Assembly (NCBI GenBank): GCA_015069495.1
Contig: SVIN01000009.1
Location: 1-64,000, forward strand
Length of the DNA stretch: 64,000 nt
Direction of reading: 5' to 3'
Origin: Clostridiales bacterium
Lineage (GTDB): Bacteria; Bacillota; Clostridia; Christensenellales; Borkfalkiaceae
A program made the translations under genes and the position numbers. Position 1 is the stretch's first letter; every line of letters starts with the position of its first letter. Shown here one piece after another: positions 7,672-17,174 of this stretch. Under the pieces are notes generated by a model. The model had not been told where the DNA came from, ran no database searches, and saw only the letters and a list, made by a program, of their open reading frames with translations.

Positions 7672-8499
7672 TTATTCTTTATCAATTCCTACCTCAAAGC
7701 GCGATTGCCATTCTTTATCGCGCAGATATGCCCATTCACTATCCATATCAAAGTGTAAAAACTTCGCAATCAAGCATTGGCGCGCCACTTTATGAGCCTT
7801 ATTGACAGCCGAATCACCATACTTCATATCCCCCACAATCGGGCATCCAATGTGCGACAAGTGCGCGCGGATTTGATGGGTTTTTCCCGTGTGCAAAACC
7901 ACCTCTACTTTTGTAAAATCACCCACAGTCCCCAATACTTTATACTGGGTAATAATCTGCTCCGCGCCCTTGCGAGGCGAATCATATATACGAACCATCG
8001 ATTTTCCCGCGTCCTTTTGCAAATACGCGGTCAATGTTGCTTCTCTTGCAGGGAATGTTCCTACACATAAAGCATGGTAAATTTTTTCAACCTTCCTCTC
8101 TTGAAAAGCACGTAATAAGGCTTGTTCCGTTTTTACATTCAGCGCAAACGCCATCAAGCCTTGGGTGTTACGGTCAAGCCGATGGATGAAATAACATTCC
8201 CTCGAGCGGGATAATGCAGAAAAAACTGCCTCGGAATTCACACCGCTTTCCTTATCGATAATCAAAAGATTCTCATCCTCGTATACGTGGTAAAATGCAG
8301 GTTTTTCTTCCTGCTTCTTAGCGAGATAATAACAAACCTCATCCCCTTCTTCCAAGATAATATCTGTACCAACCCGCTTACCATTGACTCTTATTTCTTT
8401 GTTTTTGAGAAGATAGGTCCAAAAAAATGCGCCTTGTGCATAATTATTTTCCGTAAATTCTTTCAAGCCTTGTCTTTTATCCGAAATCAAACGTAACAC
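7672..8499 (-). CDS. RluA-family RNA pseudouridine synthase
   Basis: 275 residues: an N-terminal S4-like RNA-binding region (KNKEIRVNGKRVGTDIILEEGDEV, residues 32-55) and an RluA catalytic domain. The active-site motif is FIHRLDRNTQGLMAFA with the catalytic aspartate in HRLDR; VVLHTGKTHQIRAHLSHIG and PIVGDMKYGD follow. It isomerises uridine to pseudouridine in rRNA or tRNA; the target site cannot be inferred. The start is a GTG behind AAGGGGAA. A monocistronic gene; a second RluA paralogue lies 3 kb away. Confidence 0.92.
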   Translation of the reverse strand: MLRLISDKRQGLKEFTENNYAQGAFFWTYLLKNKEIRVNGKRVGTDIILEEGDEVCYYLAKKQEEKPAFYHVYEDENLLIIDKESGVNSEAVFSALSRSRECYFIHRLDRNTQGLMAFALNVKTEQALLRAFQERKVEKIYHALCVGTFPAREATLTAYLQKDAGKSMVRIYDSPRKGAEQIITQYKVLGTVGDFTKVEVVLHTGKTHQIRAHLSHIGCPIVGDMKYGDSAVNKAHKVARQCLIAKFLHFDMDSEWAYLRDKEWQSRFEVGIDKE

Positions 8500-8551
8500 G
8501 TGTGTTCCCCTTACAAAATAACCTACCTATATTGTATCAAATATCTATAAA

Positions 8552-8577
8552 AAAGGCAACGATTACTCGTTGCCTTT
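8552..8577 (-). terminator. Terminator of the surface protein gene
   Basis: AAAGGCAACGA / TCGTTGCCTTT with a four-base loop, ten bases past the stop codon at 8588, followed on the minus strand by TTTTTATAG. Confidence 0.85.
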
Positions 8578-8587
8578 CTATCATAAA

Positions 8588-10969
8588 TTAGTTCTTTTTG
8601 TTTTTATCCGTTGCTTGCTTTCTCTTTGCGATGACTTCTTCATCAACGTCTTCCAACGTTTCTTCGGAAGGTTTCACCAACAACAAGATGATGATGAGGA
8701 TCAACATAACGCCCGCAATCGCGAAAAGGATAACGGATACGATGTTATTCTTCAACCATTCGGTTTCACCTTTGATGATATCCTTAGCAGATTCAACTTC
8801 AACCAATTTGAACGCAGGTACGTGGTCTACGTACTTCATATCAGTATCCCAATAATCTGCCATAATCAAGTAGATGTCATCGGTTGCTGCAGTAAAGCTG
8901 CGCGAATCAGGTTTCCATTTATATTCGTTGTCGCTTTCATCCCATGCAGAAGTCATATCTTCCGTGATGCGATCGTCGTATGCTGCAACTTCTTTAAAGA
9001 TTGCCAACATCTTTGCCTTGTCAGCTTCTTCACCCTTAATTGCACTCACCAAGAGATTTGCGTATGCAGTTCTATTAATCGCTGCATAATCGATTTTATC
9101 AGCCGAAGCACCTTCTTTCTTCAGTTCAGCCTCGATAAGCTTTTCAGCTTCCGTCTTTAACTTGTCATAGCTGATACCTTTCAACGTATCCAACGTAAGG
9201 TCATTCTCATTTTTACCGTCGTATGCATCAAGGTCTACAATATACAATTGATAAGCAGAACCCAACGAACCGACAAGACCTTCAACGTCTACCACGGTCA
9301 TGGTATAGTTTTCACCGATGTGCTTATTGTCAACCTTGTTGCCAGCAGTAGTATTTTCAGCCTTGATACCTTTTGCCTTAATCGTATAGGTGAAGGAAGG
9401 AATGCTGTCCAAATCCCAAATATTGTCGGTGGTTACTTTAACGTCAACACCTTCATTGTCTTTTGCATAGATAGGGTTACCAGCGGCGTCGTTTGCAAAT
9501 ACCTTAAATTCGTATTGACCAGGTTCGCTTGCAGGAATCTTCATATCAGAAGGCTTCGATGCGGTTTTCGTTGTAGGAGACGAAGAGCTTTGCGTTTTGT
9601 AGCTAATCGTGAACTTCAAAGAGTCATAACCGTTGTTTGCATCTTCAATCAACCAATTCAAAGAAGGCAATTCGAGTTCTGCACCGCTACCACCAGATAC
9701 TTTACCCGCAAGCTTATCCAAAGATGCTTGATAAGCTTCTACCTCTTCTGTTTTATACGCTTTATAGTTAGGACCCGTTGTATTACGGTTGAATACGAGG
9801 TAAGCAATATCGCCAAACGATTCAGAAGTCGTTGCATACCAAGCGAGGTCATATTCGGGCGTTGCAAATTCACCTTCCGATTCAATAAAGGTATCGTCTT
9901 TCGGTGTGAACTTAATGGAAACGTACTCATTCTTCAATTCTCTATAAACGGTCGTTAACGTGTAACCATCCGTTTTCTCAGTTACCCACTTGTCTTCCGT
10001 CTTATTGTAATATGCGGTACTTTCCATGAAGTAGGTACCGTTGTCTTTAATTTGCAACGTCGTATAATCGTCTTTGGTTACTTCCGTTTTTGCGGGGTTG
10101 TATTGATAATACTTACTTGCATTGGTCGTAGAAATGGTAGAATCCAAAACGTCGATAAACGTATAATCCAATTGGAAACGCGTACCGAGCAAGAATTCGC
10201 CAACGTCTTCGTTTACAACCAAAACGGGAGCAACTTTGTCCGTTACTTTATTATCCGCGCTAACGCCTTCGAACGTTTGACCGTTGATATTGCTCAAATA
10301 TACAACTGCCTGCGCACTTGCTTCCGTTTCTGCCTTAATTTCTAAGGAATTCATTTCATCATCAGCAACGGTGCTTGTTCTGAAATATTTCGCGCCGATG
10401 TTCGTAAATTCATCCAAAGACACATCGTTGATGGATACGGTATAATTGCCCGCTTCGCTAGCTTTACCCAATTTAAGAGTAATTGCCGAAGTATCCGTAA
10501 TCTCCGTACCGTTTTCCGTCACTTCGTCTTCTTCGCCATCCGCGATAACCTTTGCGTAAAGCTTGCCTTCGCTAACCGTGAATTTCACCGTATTGACAGC
10601 AACGTCATCTTTCGTTGCGTGCATAGGCAACGAATTGAAAGTAAAGGAAACCGACGTAAAGTTAAGTTCCTTAAACGAGAAAGAAAGCGTCGTATATTGC
10701 GCCCCATCCTTTGTAAACCATTCAATTGCAAGGTTGCGGGAATAAGTCACCGATTCATCATTATCAAGCGTAAAGACGGTCTTTCTTGCCTCGCCTTCGC
10801 CATCCGCAGTAACTTCACCTGCGCCCTTGAAAATGTCCGTCAATGCGTAAGTTTGAGCCGTAGCAGCCGAAGCATTTACAGGAGCAATTGCCGCTGCCGC
10901 GCCGATTGTTGCGGAGCAAAGCATACCCGCAAGCATAATTGTTAAGAGTTTCTTGTTGTTTCTTTTCAT
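8588..10969 (-). CDS. Secreted, C-terminally membrane-anchored surface protein of unknown function
   Basis: 793 residues. A Sec signal peptide (KRNNKKLLTIMLAGMLC, then a hydrophobic stretch ending near AASAATA) is followed by about 700 residues of beta-rich, acidic extracellular sequence with repeated Ig-like strand patterns (for example PSEPGQYEFKVFANDAAGNP-type). One transmembrane helix (IVSVILFAIAGVMLILIIIL) and a short charged tail end the protein. No LPXTG motif and no catalytic motif are seen, and I do not recognise a family. I start at the ATG at 10969, ten bases behind GAGG. The gene has its own promoter and terminator; neighbours give no hint of function. Confidence 0.85.
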   Translation of the reverse strand: MKRNNKKLLTIMLAGMLCSATIGAAAAIAPVNASAATAQTYALTDIFKGAGEVTADGEGEARKTVFTLDNDESVTYSRNLAIEWFTKDGAQYTTLSFSFKELNFTSVSFTFNSLPMHATKDDVAVNTVKFTVSEGKLYAKVIADGEEDEVTENGTEITDTSAITLKLGKASEAGNYTVSINDVSLDEFTNIGAKYFRTSTVADDEMNSLEIKAETEASAQAVVYLSNINGQTFEGVSADNKVTDKVAPVLVVNEDVGEFLLGTRFQLDYTFIDVLDSTISTTNASKYYQYNPAKTEVTKDDYTTLQIKDNGTYFMESTAYYNKTEDKWVTEKTDGYTLTTVYRELKNEYVSIKFTPKDDTFIESEGEFATPEYDLAWYATTSESFGDIAYLVFNRNTTGPNYKAYKTEEVEAYQASLDKLAGKVSGGSGAELELPSLNWLIEDANNGYDSLKFTISYKTQSSSSPTTKTASKPSDMKIPASEPGQYEFKVFANDAAGNPIYAKDNEGVDVKVTTDNIWDLDSIPSFTYTIKAKGIKAENTTAGNKVDNKHIGENYTMTVVDVEGLVGSLGSAYQLYIVDLDAYDGKNENDLTLDTLKGISYDKLKTEAEKLIEAELKKEGASADKIDYAAINRTAYANLLVSAIKGEEADKAKMLAIFKEVAAYDDRITEDMTSAWDESDNEYKWKPDSRSFTAATDDIYLIMADYWDTDMKYVDHVPAFKLVEVESAKDIIKGETEWLKNNIVSVILFAIAGVMLILIIILLLVKPSEETLEDVDEEVIAKRKQATDKNKKN

Positions 10970-11026
10970 GAAAATGTGCCTCATAATTTGTAAACTTTTT
11001 GCATGATTACAATATCGTACTTCTTT

Positions 11027-11055
11027 ATTTTACACCTAAATACATTTTTTGTCAA
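11027..11055 (-). promoter_or_regulatory. Promoter of the surface protein gene
   Basis: TTGACA (11055-11050), 17-base spacer, TAAAAT (11032-11027), about 60 bases before the start codon. Confidence 0.8.
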
Positions 11056-11102
11056 ACGCATTTTAGTGGTATTTTGCTTGTTTTTGAATTTTTATCAAAA
11101 AA

Positions 11103-11846
11103 TCATTTAATTTCTACCGCTTTTGCCAAATCAAATGCCTTCCAAGGGGTTTCCGTTTCAGGCGGACATGCGATAAATTTTAAACGCTCTTTCGTGATGG
11201 GATGTAAAAAGGACAGCGAATATGCCCATAAAGCCAACTTTCCTTTTTGCGCCAAAGGTCCGCCGTAACGCATATCCCCGTAAATGGGATGGGAAATCCC
11301 TGCCATTTGCACGCGGATTTGGTGCGTTCTGCCCGTATGCAAACGAACCTCGACCAACGAATATTTCGTTTTGTCTTCCACTACACGATAATCCAATTCC
11401 GCATACTTTGCCCCATCTTCGCTGGGCGTACAAATATACACCATATTGTTAACGGTATTTTTACGCAAATAATTGCAAAGCGTTCCGCGTTCGGTATCGG
11501 GCGTACCGCAAAGCACCGCGAGATATTTCTTCTCGAAATCCCCCGTCTGCAACCCCTCGGTCAAGCGCGCCGCTGCCTTACTGGTTTTCGCGTAAACCAT
11601 TACACCGCCCGTGGGACGATCCAAGCGATGCACCAACCCAACGTACACGTTGCCAGGTTTGTTGTATGCGGTTTTAATATACGCCTTGATTTGGTCAAGC
11701 AAGTTATCGTCCTTACTTTCGTCGGGGCAACACGCTGTCATTTGCGGTTTCTGTACAACGATAATATGGTTGTCCTCGTACAAAATTTCAAACGGTGTTT
11801 CTACCGCGACCTTGTTAACTTCTTTCATTTCTTCAGGATTCGTCAT
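11103..11846 (-). CDS. RluA-family RNA pseudouridine synthase (without S4 domain)
   Basis: 247 residues. The catalytic motif is VGLVHRLDRPTGGVMVYAKT; VEVRLHTGRTHQIRVQMA and HPIYGDMRYGG follow. Unlike the paralogue at 7672-8499 it lacks an N-terminal S4 domain and starts near the catalytic domain (FEILYEDNHIIVVQKPQ). I chose the ATG at 11846, which has GGAGGT upstream and overlaps the preceding methyltransferase gene by 14 bases; the longer frame from 11918 lies within that gene. The coupling to an rRNA-type methyltransferase suggests an rRNA modification pair. Confidence 0.92.
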   Translation of the reverse strand: MTNPEEMKEVNKVAVETPFEILYEDNHIIVVQKPQMTACCPDESKDDNLLDQIKAYIKTAYNKPGNVYVGLVHRLDRPTGGVMVYAKTSKAAARLTEGLQTGDFEKKYLAVLCGTPDTERGTLCNYLRKNTVNNMVYICTPSEDGAKYAELDYRVVEDKTKYSLVEVRLHTGRTHQIRVQMAGISHPIYGDMRYGGPLAQKGKLALWAYSLSFLHPITKERLKFIACPPETETPWKAFDLAKAVEIK

Positions 11847-12702
11847 GAACAAATATACCTCCCGCGCCGCAAGGAAGTGCAATCCCTTCCTCCGTTTTGA
11901 TACCCACTTCGTAAGCATCCACCGTGCCGTGGAATTGCTTCAAGGTAAGCTGTAAAATATTTTTCAATACCATCGGTTGCAAACCCGTTGTATAGCTGTT
12001 AATCAACACAAACAGCGGATTGTCGCTTAACACGTTGGCGCAAAGTTCCACAAATTTATATAAATCGTTTTCAATCTTCCACATTTCCCCGTTGGGACCT
12101 CTGCCGTACGAGGGCGGGTCCATGATAATCGCATCGTACTTGTTGCCGCGGCGGATTTCTCTTTGCACGAATTTCAAACAATCGTCTACGATATAACGAA
12201 TCCCCGTATCAATCCCCGACAGCCTTGCATTTTCACCCGCGCGTTCCACCATGCCTTTCGCAGCGTCTACGTGCGTCACCTGCGCCCCCGCTTTGGCGCA
12301 AGCCACCGTCGCACCACCCGTATAAGCGAACAAGTTCAACACTTTAATCGGTCTGACGGCATTCTTGATAAGGCGGGTCATATATTCCCAATTCACTGCT
12401 TGTTCAGGGAATAAACCCGTATGCTTAAAGCCCATCGGTTTGATTTTAAATTTCACGTCCAACGTATCATAGGTAATATTCCACTCGTCGGGGATAGGTT
12501 TCAAAATCTTCCAACCGCCGCCCCCTTTTTCACTGCGCTTATAAAAAGCGTTGAGTTTGGGATAAGCAAACAAGTCGGTCTGTGCAGACCAAATTACTTG
12601 AGGGTCGGGACGAAGAAGGTAAACGTCCTTCCAGCGTTCCAATTTATACCCGTCACCCGTTGCTATAATGGAATAATCCTTCCAATTTTCGGAAATTTTC
12701 AT
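11833..12702 (-). CDS. Class I SAM-dependent RNA methyltransferase, RlmI/RlmK-like
   Basis: 289 residues. A Rossmann-fold methyltransferase: motif I VLNLFAYTGGATVACAKAGA, motif II VTHVDAAKGMVE and the catalytic-type DPPSYGRGPNGE (motif IV). It resembles the C-terminal catalytic part of 23S rRNA m5C methyltransferase RlmI but has no PUA domain. It is first in a two-gene operon with the RluA-type synthase. Ribosome binding site AAAGGAAT before the ATG. Confidence 0.88.
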   Translation of the reverse strand: MKISENWKDYSIIATGDGYKLERWKDVYLLRPDPQVIWSAQTDLFAYPKLNAFYKRSEKGGGGWKILKPIPDEWNITYDTLDVKFKIKPMGFKHTGLFPEQAVNWEYMTRLIKNAVRPIKVLNLFAYTGGATVACAKAGAQVTHVDAAKGMVERAGENARLSGIDTGIRYIVDDCLKFVQREIRRGNKYDAIIMDPPSYGRGPNGEMWKIENDLYKFVELCANVLSDNPLFVLINSYTTGLQPMVLKNILQLTLKQFHGTVDAYEVGIKTEEGIALPCGAGGIFVHDES

Positions 12703-12760
12703 AAGATTCCTTTCGCGCGTACACGCGCATTATGACATAATAATACAATTGTACCATATC

Positions 12761-12789
12761 ATTATACAAAAAAAATCTTCACTTGTAAA
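12761..12789 (-). promoter_or_regulatory. Promoter of the methyltransferase-pseudouridine synthase operon
   Basis: TTTACA (12789-12784), 17-base spacer, TATAAT (12766-12761) on the minus strand. Confidence 0.8.
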
Positions 12790-12825
12790 GTGTTTTATTT
12801 CCATTATGGAAACTTTCTTTACAAA

Positions 12826-12864
12826 AACGCAAAAAAAATCGCCAGTCCAGCGATTTCTTTGCGT
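12826..12864. terminator. Strong hairpin in the 12703-13020 intergenic region
   Basis: AAATCGC / GCGATTT stem extended by ACGCAAA / TTTGCGT; on the minus strand GCGATT is followed by a run of T. It is a second terminator about 130 bases beyond the endonuclease terminator. The rest of the 318-base gap holds another inverted repeat (AAAATGACA ... TGTCATTTT, 12894-12930) and no convincing ORF. Confidence 0.7.
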
Positions 12865-12988
12865 ATATATTTTTCATAATCATCAAGGTAAAATGACACA
12901 GTTTTTATTCGCCTTTTTCCTGTCATTTTCCCTAAAGAGCATAGGCAGGTACGCGTTGAATGAATTTTTACAGCCGTTTTCTAAAAGC

Positions 12989-13014
12989 AAACGGCAGACG
13001 TAAGCCTGCCGTTT
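12989..13014 (-). terminator. Terminator of the endonuclease gene
   Basis: AAACGGCAG / CTGCCGTTT around an eight-base loop, seven bases past the stop codon at 13021. Confidence 0.75.
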
Positions 13015-13020
13015 TATCCA

Positions 13021-14979
13021 TTATTCGTTATCTGCTTTACGTTTTAAAAGCAAACCGCCAATAGTCAAAGCCGCCATGCCAATCATAGGCAAACCAACCA
13101 CCGCTTGACAACCAGCCATTAAGTTCGCAATCATATCCGAGGTACTGTTGTCAATCACAATATCCGTAGCACTCTGCTCATTGCTGTCAACGTCACTGTC
13201 GAAATCACTACTGCTATCTTCTACATCCAAGAGAGAATATTCTTCTCTTTCTTCATAACCGCAAAGTTCGCAAATGTGCGTTCTAATACCCGTCTTTTCT
13301 TCCGTTGCTGCTTCCAAAACGAACCATCTACCAAATTGATGTTCACACTTTTCATCTTCTGCAGGAACATCGGGACGATCGTCCCCAGGCACATCGGGAG
13401 TATCAGGCACAACAGGCGTATCAGGCACCTCGGGGGTATCAGGGGTATCGGGTACGTCAGGAGTATCAGGCGTGTCAGGTACATCGGGAGCATCGGGGAT
13501 ATCGGGCGTTTCCACACCGCCAACCGCCGTAAACTGACCCCAGTTATACCCAGTATTGTTTGCATCAAATGGACTGAAATTGTCATACGTGTTGGTAGTC
13601 TTTGAACCAAATGCACGATTATTGCCATCGTCTGCAACCACCAAGGTATTCAAGCTTGCATTCCATTCGAATACACTTGCAATGTTCTTATCTGTGGTCG
13701 TAGAACCACCAGTCGAGCTATCACCAAATACGAAATACGTCTTCGTAGCACCATTCATCATGTAAAGCAACTGACCGCCGCTAACGTTTTCAACGTATAC
13801 GGAAACTGCATTTGCATAGTTGGTCGTACAATCAAAACGACCGCTGGTAATCGTACCTTTAAGATACAACGCGCCATTTGCGTTATTTGCTGAAACGGTA
13901 TACGCTACACCTTCCTGCAAACCGCTCGTTACGGGGGGAGTTACAGGGGTATCAGGAATATCGGGAGTATCAGGAGTATCGGGCGTATCGGGAGTATCAG
14001 GTACGTCAGGAGTATCGGGGATATCGGGTACGTCGGGAGTATCGGGGATATCGGGTACAGCCGTACCGTCGCTTGCTTCGCCCGAAGGAGTTACCATATT
14101 CTTAGGTGCGGATTTACCAAACAACAACCAAGCGTATTCGGGATAATCGACGAATACGTTTCTCGTACCCGTAATCGATTGCACCGCGTCATTTCTACCC
14201 ATTTCCCAGGTATCTACGGGGTCTTCTTCCATCCATTTCAAGAGGATATTCAAGCTTTCCATTACACCGCTTGAGCCCCACATATTCTCTGTACCCCAAC
14301 GGGTATATACATACAACATAATACGAGCGCAATCCCCGCGCACATTTTGTCCTAAACTGTTGGGATTATAATACCCAGAACTTTCACCGTAAGCTTTGTT
14401 GCCACGGCTGCTATTTTCGCTGACCGAAGTCGGGCGCAACATCATAATATCATTTTCGCCATTACCATTTGCATCGCCCTTACTATTAGGCCAAGTATGT
14501 TCACGATTCCACGTTTTACCGCCATCCCACGTACCAGAAATTTGTTTCCCCGAATAGAAAGAGGAAATTTTACTGTAGTTACTGCTTACACAGTCGGTAT
14601 AGCAGAACAAATCGCGCGTTGCGTTGTACGACGTTTGATACGTCTGTTTTGTTGTAACCATCGATTTCAACGCCCTGTACAACGCACTACTGGGCGCAGT
14701 CGAAGTAGACGAACCGCCCGCATTCAACGACATTTGCTCATAGGAATACGAACCCGTGTAAAAGCTGGTTGCGTACGTACTTAAGAACACGCAATCTTCA
14801 TCGCGAGCACCCCAGTTTGCAACGTATTTACCGCTCTTCACGTAATCAACGTCCGATGCCTTGGTGTAACCCGTAGGTGTCGTTGCGGCAGATGCAACCT
14901 CTGCTTTGTTTGCAAAAGTAGGCATAGCAATCGCGCCAAACAACGATAAAACCAATGATAATCCAATAATTTTTTTCAT
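13021..14979 (-). CDS. Secreted endonuclease I family nuclease with PD-repeat linkers and membrane anchor
   Basis: 652 residues. A signal peptide (MKKIIGLSLVLSLFGAIAM) is followed by an endonuclease I (NucM/EndA type) domain at about residues 45-290, with the signature KTWNREHTWPNSKGD (catalytic His161), an Asn/Asp-rich metal site and RGDCARIMLYVYTRW. Two proline/aspartate linkers (PDTPDVPDTPDTP type; 13370-13500 and 13925-14060) flank a beta domain of about 130 residues that I do not recognise. A Cys-rich segment (CEHQFGRWF...CELCGYEE), a transmembrane helix and a KRKADNE tail follow. It should degrade extracellular DNA/RNA at the cell surface. Start chosen at ATG 14979 behind GGAG. Confidence 0.9.
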   Translation of the reverse strand: MKKIIGLSLVLSLFGAIAMPTFANKAEVASAATTPTGYTKASDVDYVKSGKYVANWGARDEDCVFLSTYATSFYTGSYSYEQMSLNAGGSSTSTAPSSALYRALKSMVTTKQTYQTSYNATRDLFCYTDCVSSNYSKISSFYSGKQISGTWDGGKTWNREHTWPNSKGDANGNGENDIMMLRPTSVSENSSRGNKAYGESSGYYNPNSLGQNVRGDCARIMLYVYTRWGTENMWGSSGVMESLNILLKWMEEDPVDTWEMGRNDAVQSITGTRNVFVDYPEYAWLLFGKSAPKNMVTPSGEASDGTAVPDIPDTPDVPDIPDTPDVPDTPDTPDTPDTPDIPDTPVTPPVTSGLQEGVAYTVSANNANGALYLKGTITSGRFDCTTNYANAVSVYVENVSGGQLLYMMNGATKTYFVFGDSSTGGSTTTDKNIASVFEWNASLNTLVVADDGNNRAFGSKTTNTYDNFSPFDANNTGYNWGQFTAVGGVETPDIPDAPDVPDTPDTPDVPDTPDTPEVPDTPVVPDTPDVPGDDRPDVPAEDEKCEHQFGRWFVLEAATEEKTGIRTHICELCGYEEREEYSLLDVEDSSSDFDSDVDSNEQSATDIVIDNSTSDMIANLMAGCQAVVGLPMIGMAALTIGGLLLKRKADNE

Positions 14980-15013
14980 TTGCAACTCCATACATTATAT
15001 AATTTACAACAGT

Positions 15014-15042
15014 ATATTAACACTATCTAAGGAAGATGTCAA
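15014..15042 (-). promoter_or_regulatory. Promoter of the endonuclease gene
   Basis: TTGACA (15042-15037), 17-base spacer, TAATAT (15019-15014), about 35 bases before the start codon. Confidence 0.8.
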
Positions 15043-15058
15043 ACATTTTTTGGCAAAA

Positions 15059-17101
15059 TCAGGATTTAATTACAGCATAGCCCATACCTTTTGCAGGCAA
15101 AGTCCACAATCTCCTTTCCATTTGTCCATCACCGCCAACGGAAATAATTTCACCCTCCAAAGCAATTTGCTTTTCTGTTTCCGCATTATTGAACAAGAAA
15201 ACGATATCTTTATCCCCGTTTTTCAAACGTTTTTCATAGAGATTTTCCGCATTATTTGCGTATTGATATTTGCTTGCGCCTGCATCGCGGAAGATGTTTT
15301 CCGCAAAATCCGCAATCGCTTGGTTTTGCGTTTCGTGGTAAGAATACCCCAACGAGAATCCGCACAAATACAATTTTCCCTTGCCCACCGTAACGACTTG
15401 CACAGCGGGTTTGCCATCGTTGAATTGCATCAGCGTTTGCGCATTTTCCACCTCATATTCCGATTTATACGGACGGATTTTGATTTCCGCACCGTTATAT
15501 TGTAAAGTTTCCCCATTCACCAAACGGCGTTCTTCCAACCGAGCGGTCATCAAAGGTTTACAATCGATATCTCCCACCTGCATCCACGTATTCGGTGCGC
15601 GCATACCAAACCCTTCGTCGGCAATCACCGTACCGCCGTTTTCTAAAAACTCTTGCAAATACGGTACAATTTTAGTATCCAACATGGTGTAATAAGGGAA
15701 GTACAGCACTTTGTAATTTTTGAATTTTTCAGGTTGTGTCACCCCAACGTAGTCCACGGCATAGTCCGCATTTTTCATCAAGCGATACATCCCTGCATGC
15801 GCAAAACGATAATAACAAAGCCACGTCGAAAAACCGCAATCAAAGTCAGGTCCGCAGGCATCCTCAATCTCCGCCATCAACATCGAATTGAAGTCAAAGA
15901 CGATACCCATGTCCGCGTTGAGTACATTTGCACCAACAAAATGCGTCATGTCTTTTTTGAGGTTTTCACCGAATTTTTGCACCTCATAAGCAACTTGGCG
16001 GGGACTGCCGTCCATGCGCATCAAGCCCGCGCTATCATTTTCATGTCCTAAGCGTTCGGCACGATATTGCCAATACATCAGCCCCTTTGCGCCAGACGCC
16101 AATGCGCCGTATAATTTAAACCGCAAATCAAAAGGAGTATCATACCATCTAAACATACCCAGTCCAGGGTAAATTTCATGCACGAAATAATTTTCATCCA
16201 CCGAACGGAGAAAATCTTGCAACATGAAATAATCCAAACGTTTTTCATGGCAATCCATCGAACTGTCGCAGGGCACGGACGTACCCCAAAAATCCACCGC
16301 TTTCGATACCGCGTAATCATCGCTAACGTCGGTAAGCGATAATTGGAACGCCGAGGTGAATCCAACGTGAGACATAATCGGGGTCGTCTTATCATATTTA
16401 CGAATCCCGTCATACACAAAACGAAGCCAGTTGTACAATTCCTCACTGCCTTTAAACTTCTTAAACTCGAACATATCCCAATACCCATGCGCCATCGCGG
16501 GCAGGGAAATCGTTTCAAAACTGTCCTCGTTCGTGCCGTAAAAGGCGTTCAATTTTTCCACCGTTTGAAATTTCTTTTCCAAGTATTTTCCAAACGCTTT
16601 TTGACAGTGCGGGCAGAAGCAATCTTCAATGGGGCGATTGCGAATCTCATTCCAAGCATTCCACAAAATCAAATTCTTACGTCCTGCATAACGTTCGGCA
16701 ATTTTTTCCACAAATTTCACCGCACGTTCCTGCACGTAAGGATTGGTAAAACAAGGTCTCCAACCGCCGTAAAACGCACCATGATATCCCCCGCGGATTT
16801 GTTCTCCTTTGGGTCCGATACGCGTACCGCCGTATTTATGGAATACATAATTCGGCGCGCATTCCAACAAGAATTTCATAACAACTTTCTTGTTATATTT
16901 TTCCGCAAGTTCCATCAATTTATCCACATCATCGAAGGTATATTCCCCTTCACGAATTTCATTGTTACGCCAATTGATACGGATTTGAATTGTATCCAAA
17001 TTAAAATCCGCCATACGCGCCAAATCCCCTTCCCATTCTTCAGGAAGCGGAGTGGGAGAACGATAATATTGCGTACCATGAATAATTTCATCAAAAAACA
17101 T
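15059..17101 (-). CDS. Glycoside hydrolase family 42 beta-galactosidase
   Basis: 680 residues, typical GH42 length. TIM-barrel with acid/base Glu in ILWNAWNEIRNR and the nucleophile-type Glu in YFVHEIYPGLGMFRW. The zinc-binding cysteines of GH42 are present (RPCFTNPY and the CFCPHC cluster). A Rossmann-like trimerisation domain (KVLYFPYYTMLDTKIVPYLQ, GGTVIADEGFGMR) and a C-terminal beta domain follow. No signal peptide, so it acts in the cytoplasm on short galactosides. I chose the ATG at 17101 (MFFDEIIHG) because AGAGGTGG lies just upstream; an upstream reading starts inside the promoter region. Likely monocistronic. Confidence 0.92.
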   Translation of the reverse strand: MFFDEIIHGTQYYRSPTPLPEEWEGDLARMADFNLDTIQIRINWRNNEIREGEYTFDDVDKLMELAEKYNKKVVMKFLLECAPNYVFHKYGGTRIGPKGEQIRGGYHGAFYGGWRPCFTNPYVQERAVKFVEKIAERYAGRKNLILWNAWNEIRNRPIEDCFCPHCQKAFGKYLEKKFQTVEKLNAFYGTNEDSFETISLPAMAHGYWDMFEFKKFKGSEELYNWLRFVYDGIRKYDKTTPIMSHVGFTSAFQLSLTDVSDDYAVSKAVDFWGTSVPCDSSMDCHEKRLDYFMLQDFLRSVDENYFVHEIYPGLGMFRWYDTPFDLRFKLYGALASGAKGLMYWQYRAERLGHENDSAGLMRMDGSPRQVAYEVQKFGENLKKDMTHFVGANVLNADMGIVFDFNSMLMAEIEDACGPDFDCGFSTWLCYYRFAHAGMYRLMKNADYAVDYVGVTQPEKFKNYKVLYFPYYTMLDTKIVPYLQEFLENGGTVIADEGFGMRAPNTWMQVGDIDCKPLMTARLEERRLVNGETLQYNGAEIKIRPYKSEYEVENAQTLMQFNDGKPAVQVVTVGKGKLYLCGFSLGYSYHETQNQAIADFAENIFRDAGASKYQYANNAENLYEKRLKNGDKDIVFLFNNAETEKQIALEGEIISVGGDGQMERRLWTLPAKGMGYAVIKS

Positions 17102-17145
17102 AAAACCACCTCTTTTCTTTGTCGCCAAGCGATCATATTTATCTT

Positions 17146-17174
17146 ATAATATTTCGTTATAAAAAAGAATTCAA
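17146..17174 (-). promoter_or_regulatory. Promoter of the GH42 gene
   Basis: TTGAAT (17174-17169), 17-base spacer, TATTAT (17151-17146). The -35 hexamer overlaps the dispersed motif TTCAACGCGTACATG and the last codons of the upstream acetyltransferase. Confidence 0.6.

Noticed and set aside
12749-13003. An 84-codon open frame in the gap after the endonuclease gene
   Set aside because: It crosses two hairpins and a terminator, has no ribosome binding site, and is A/T-rich random-looking sequence.
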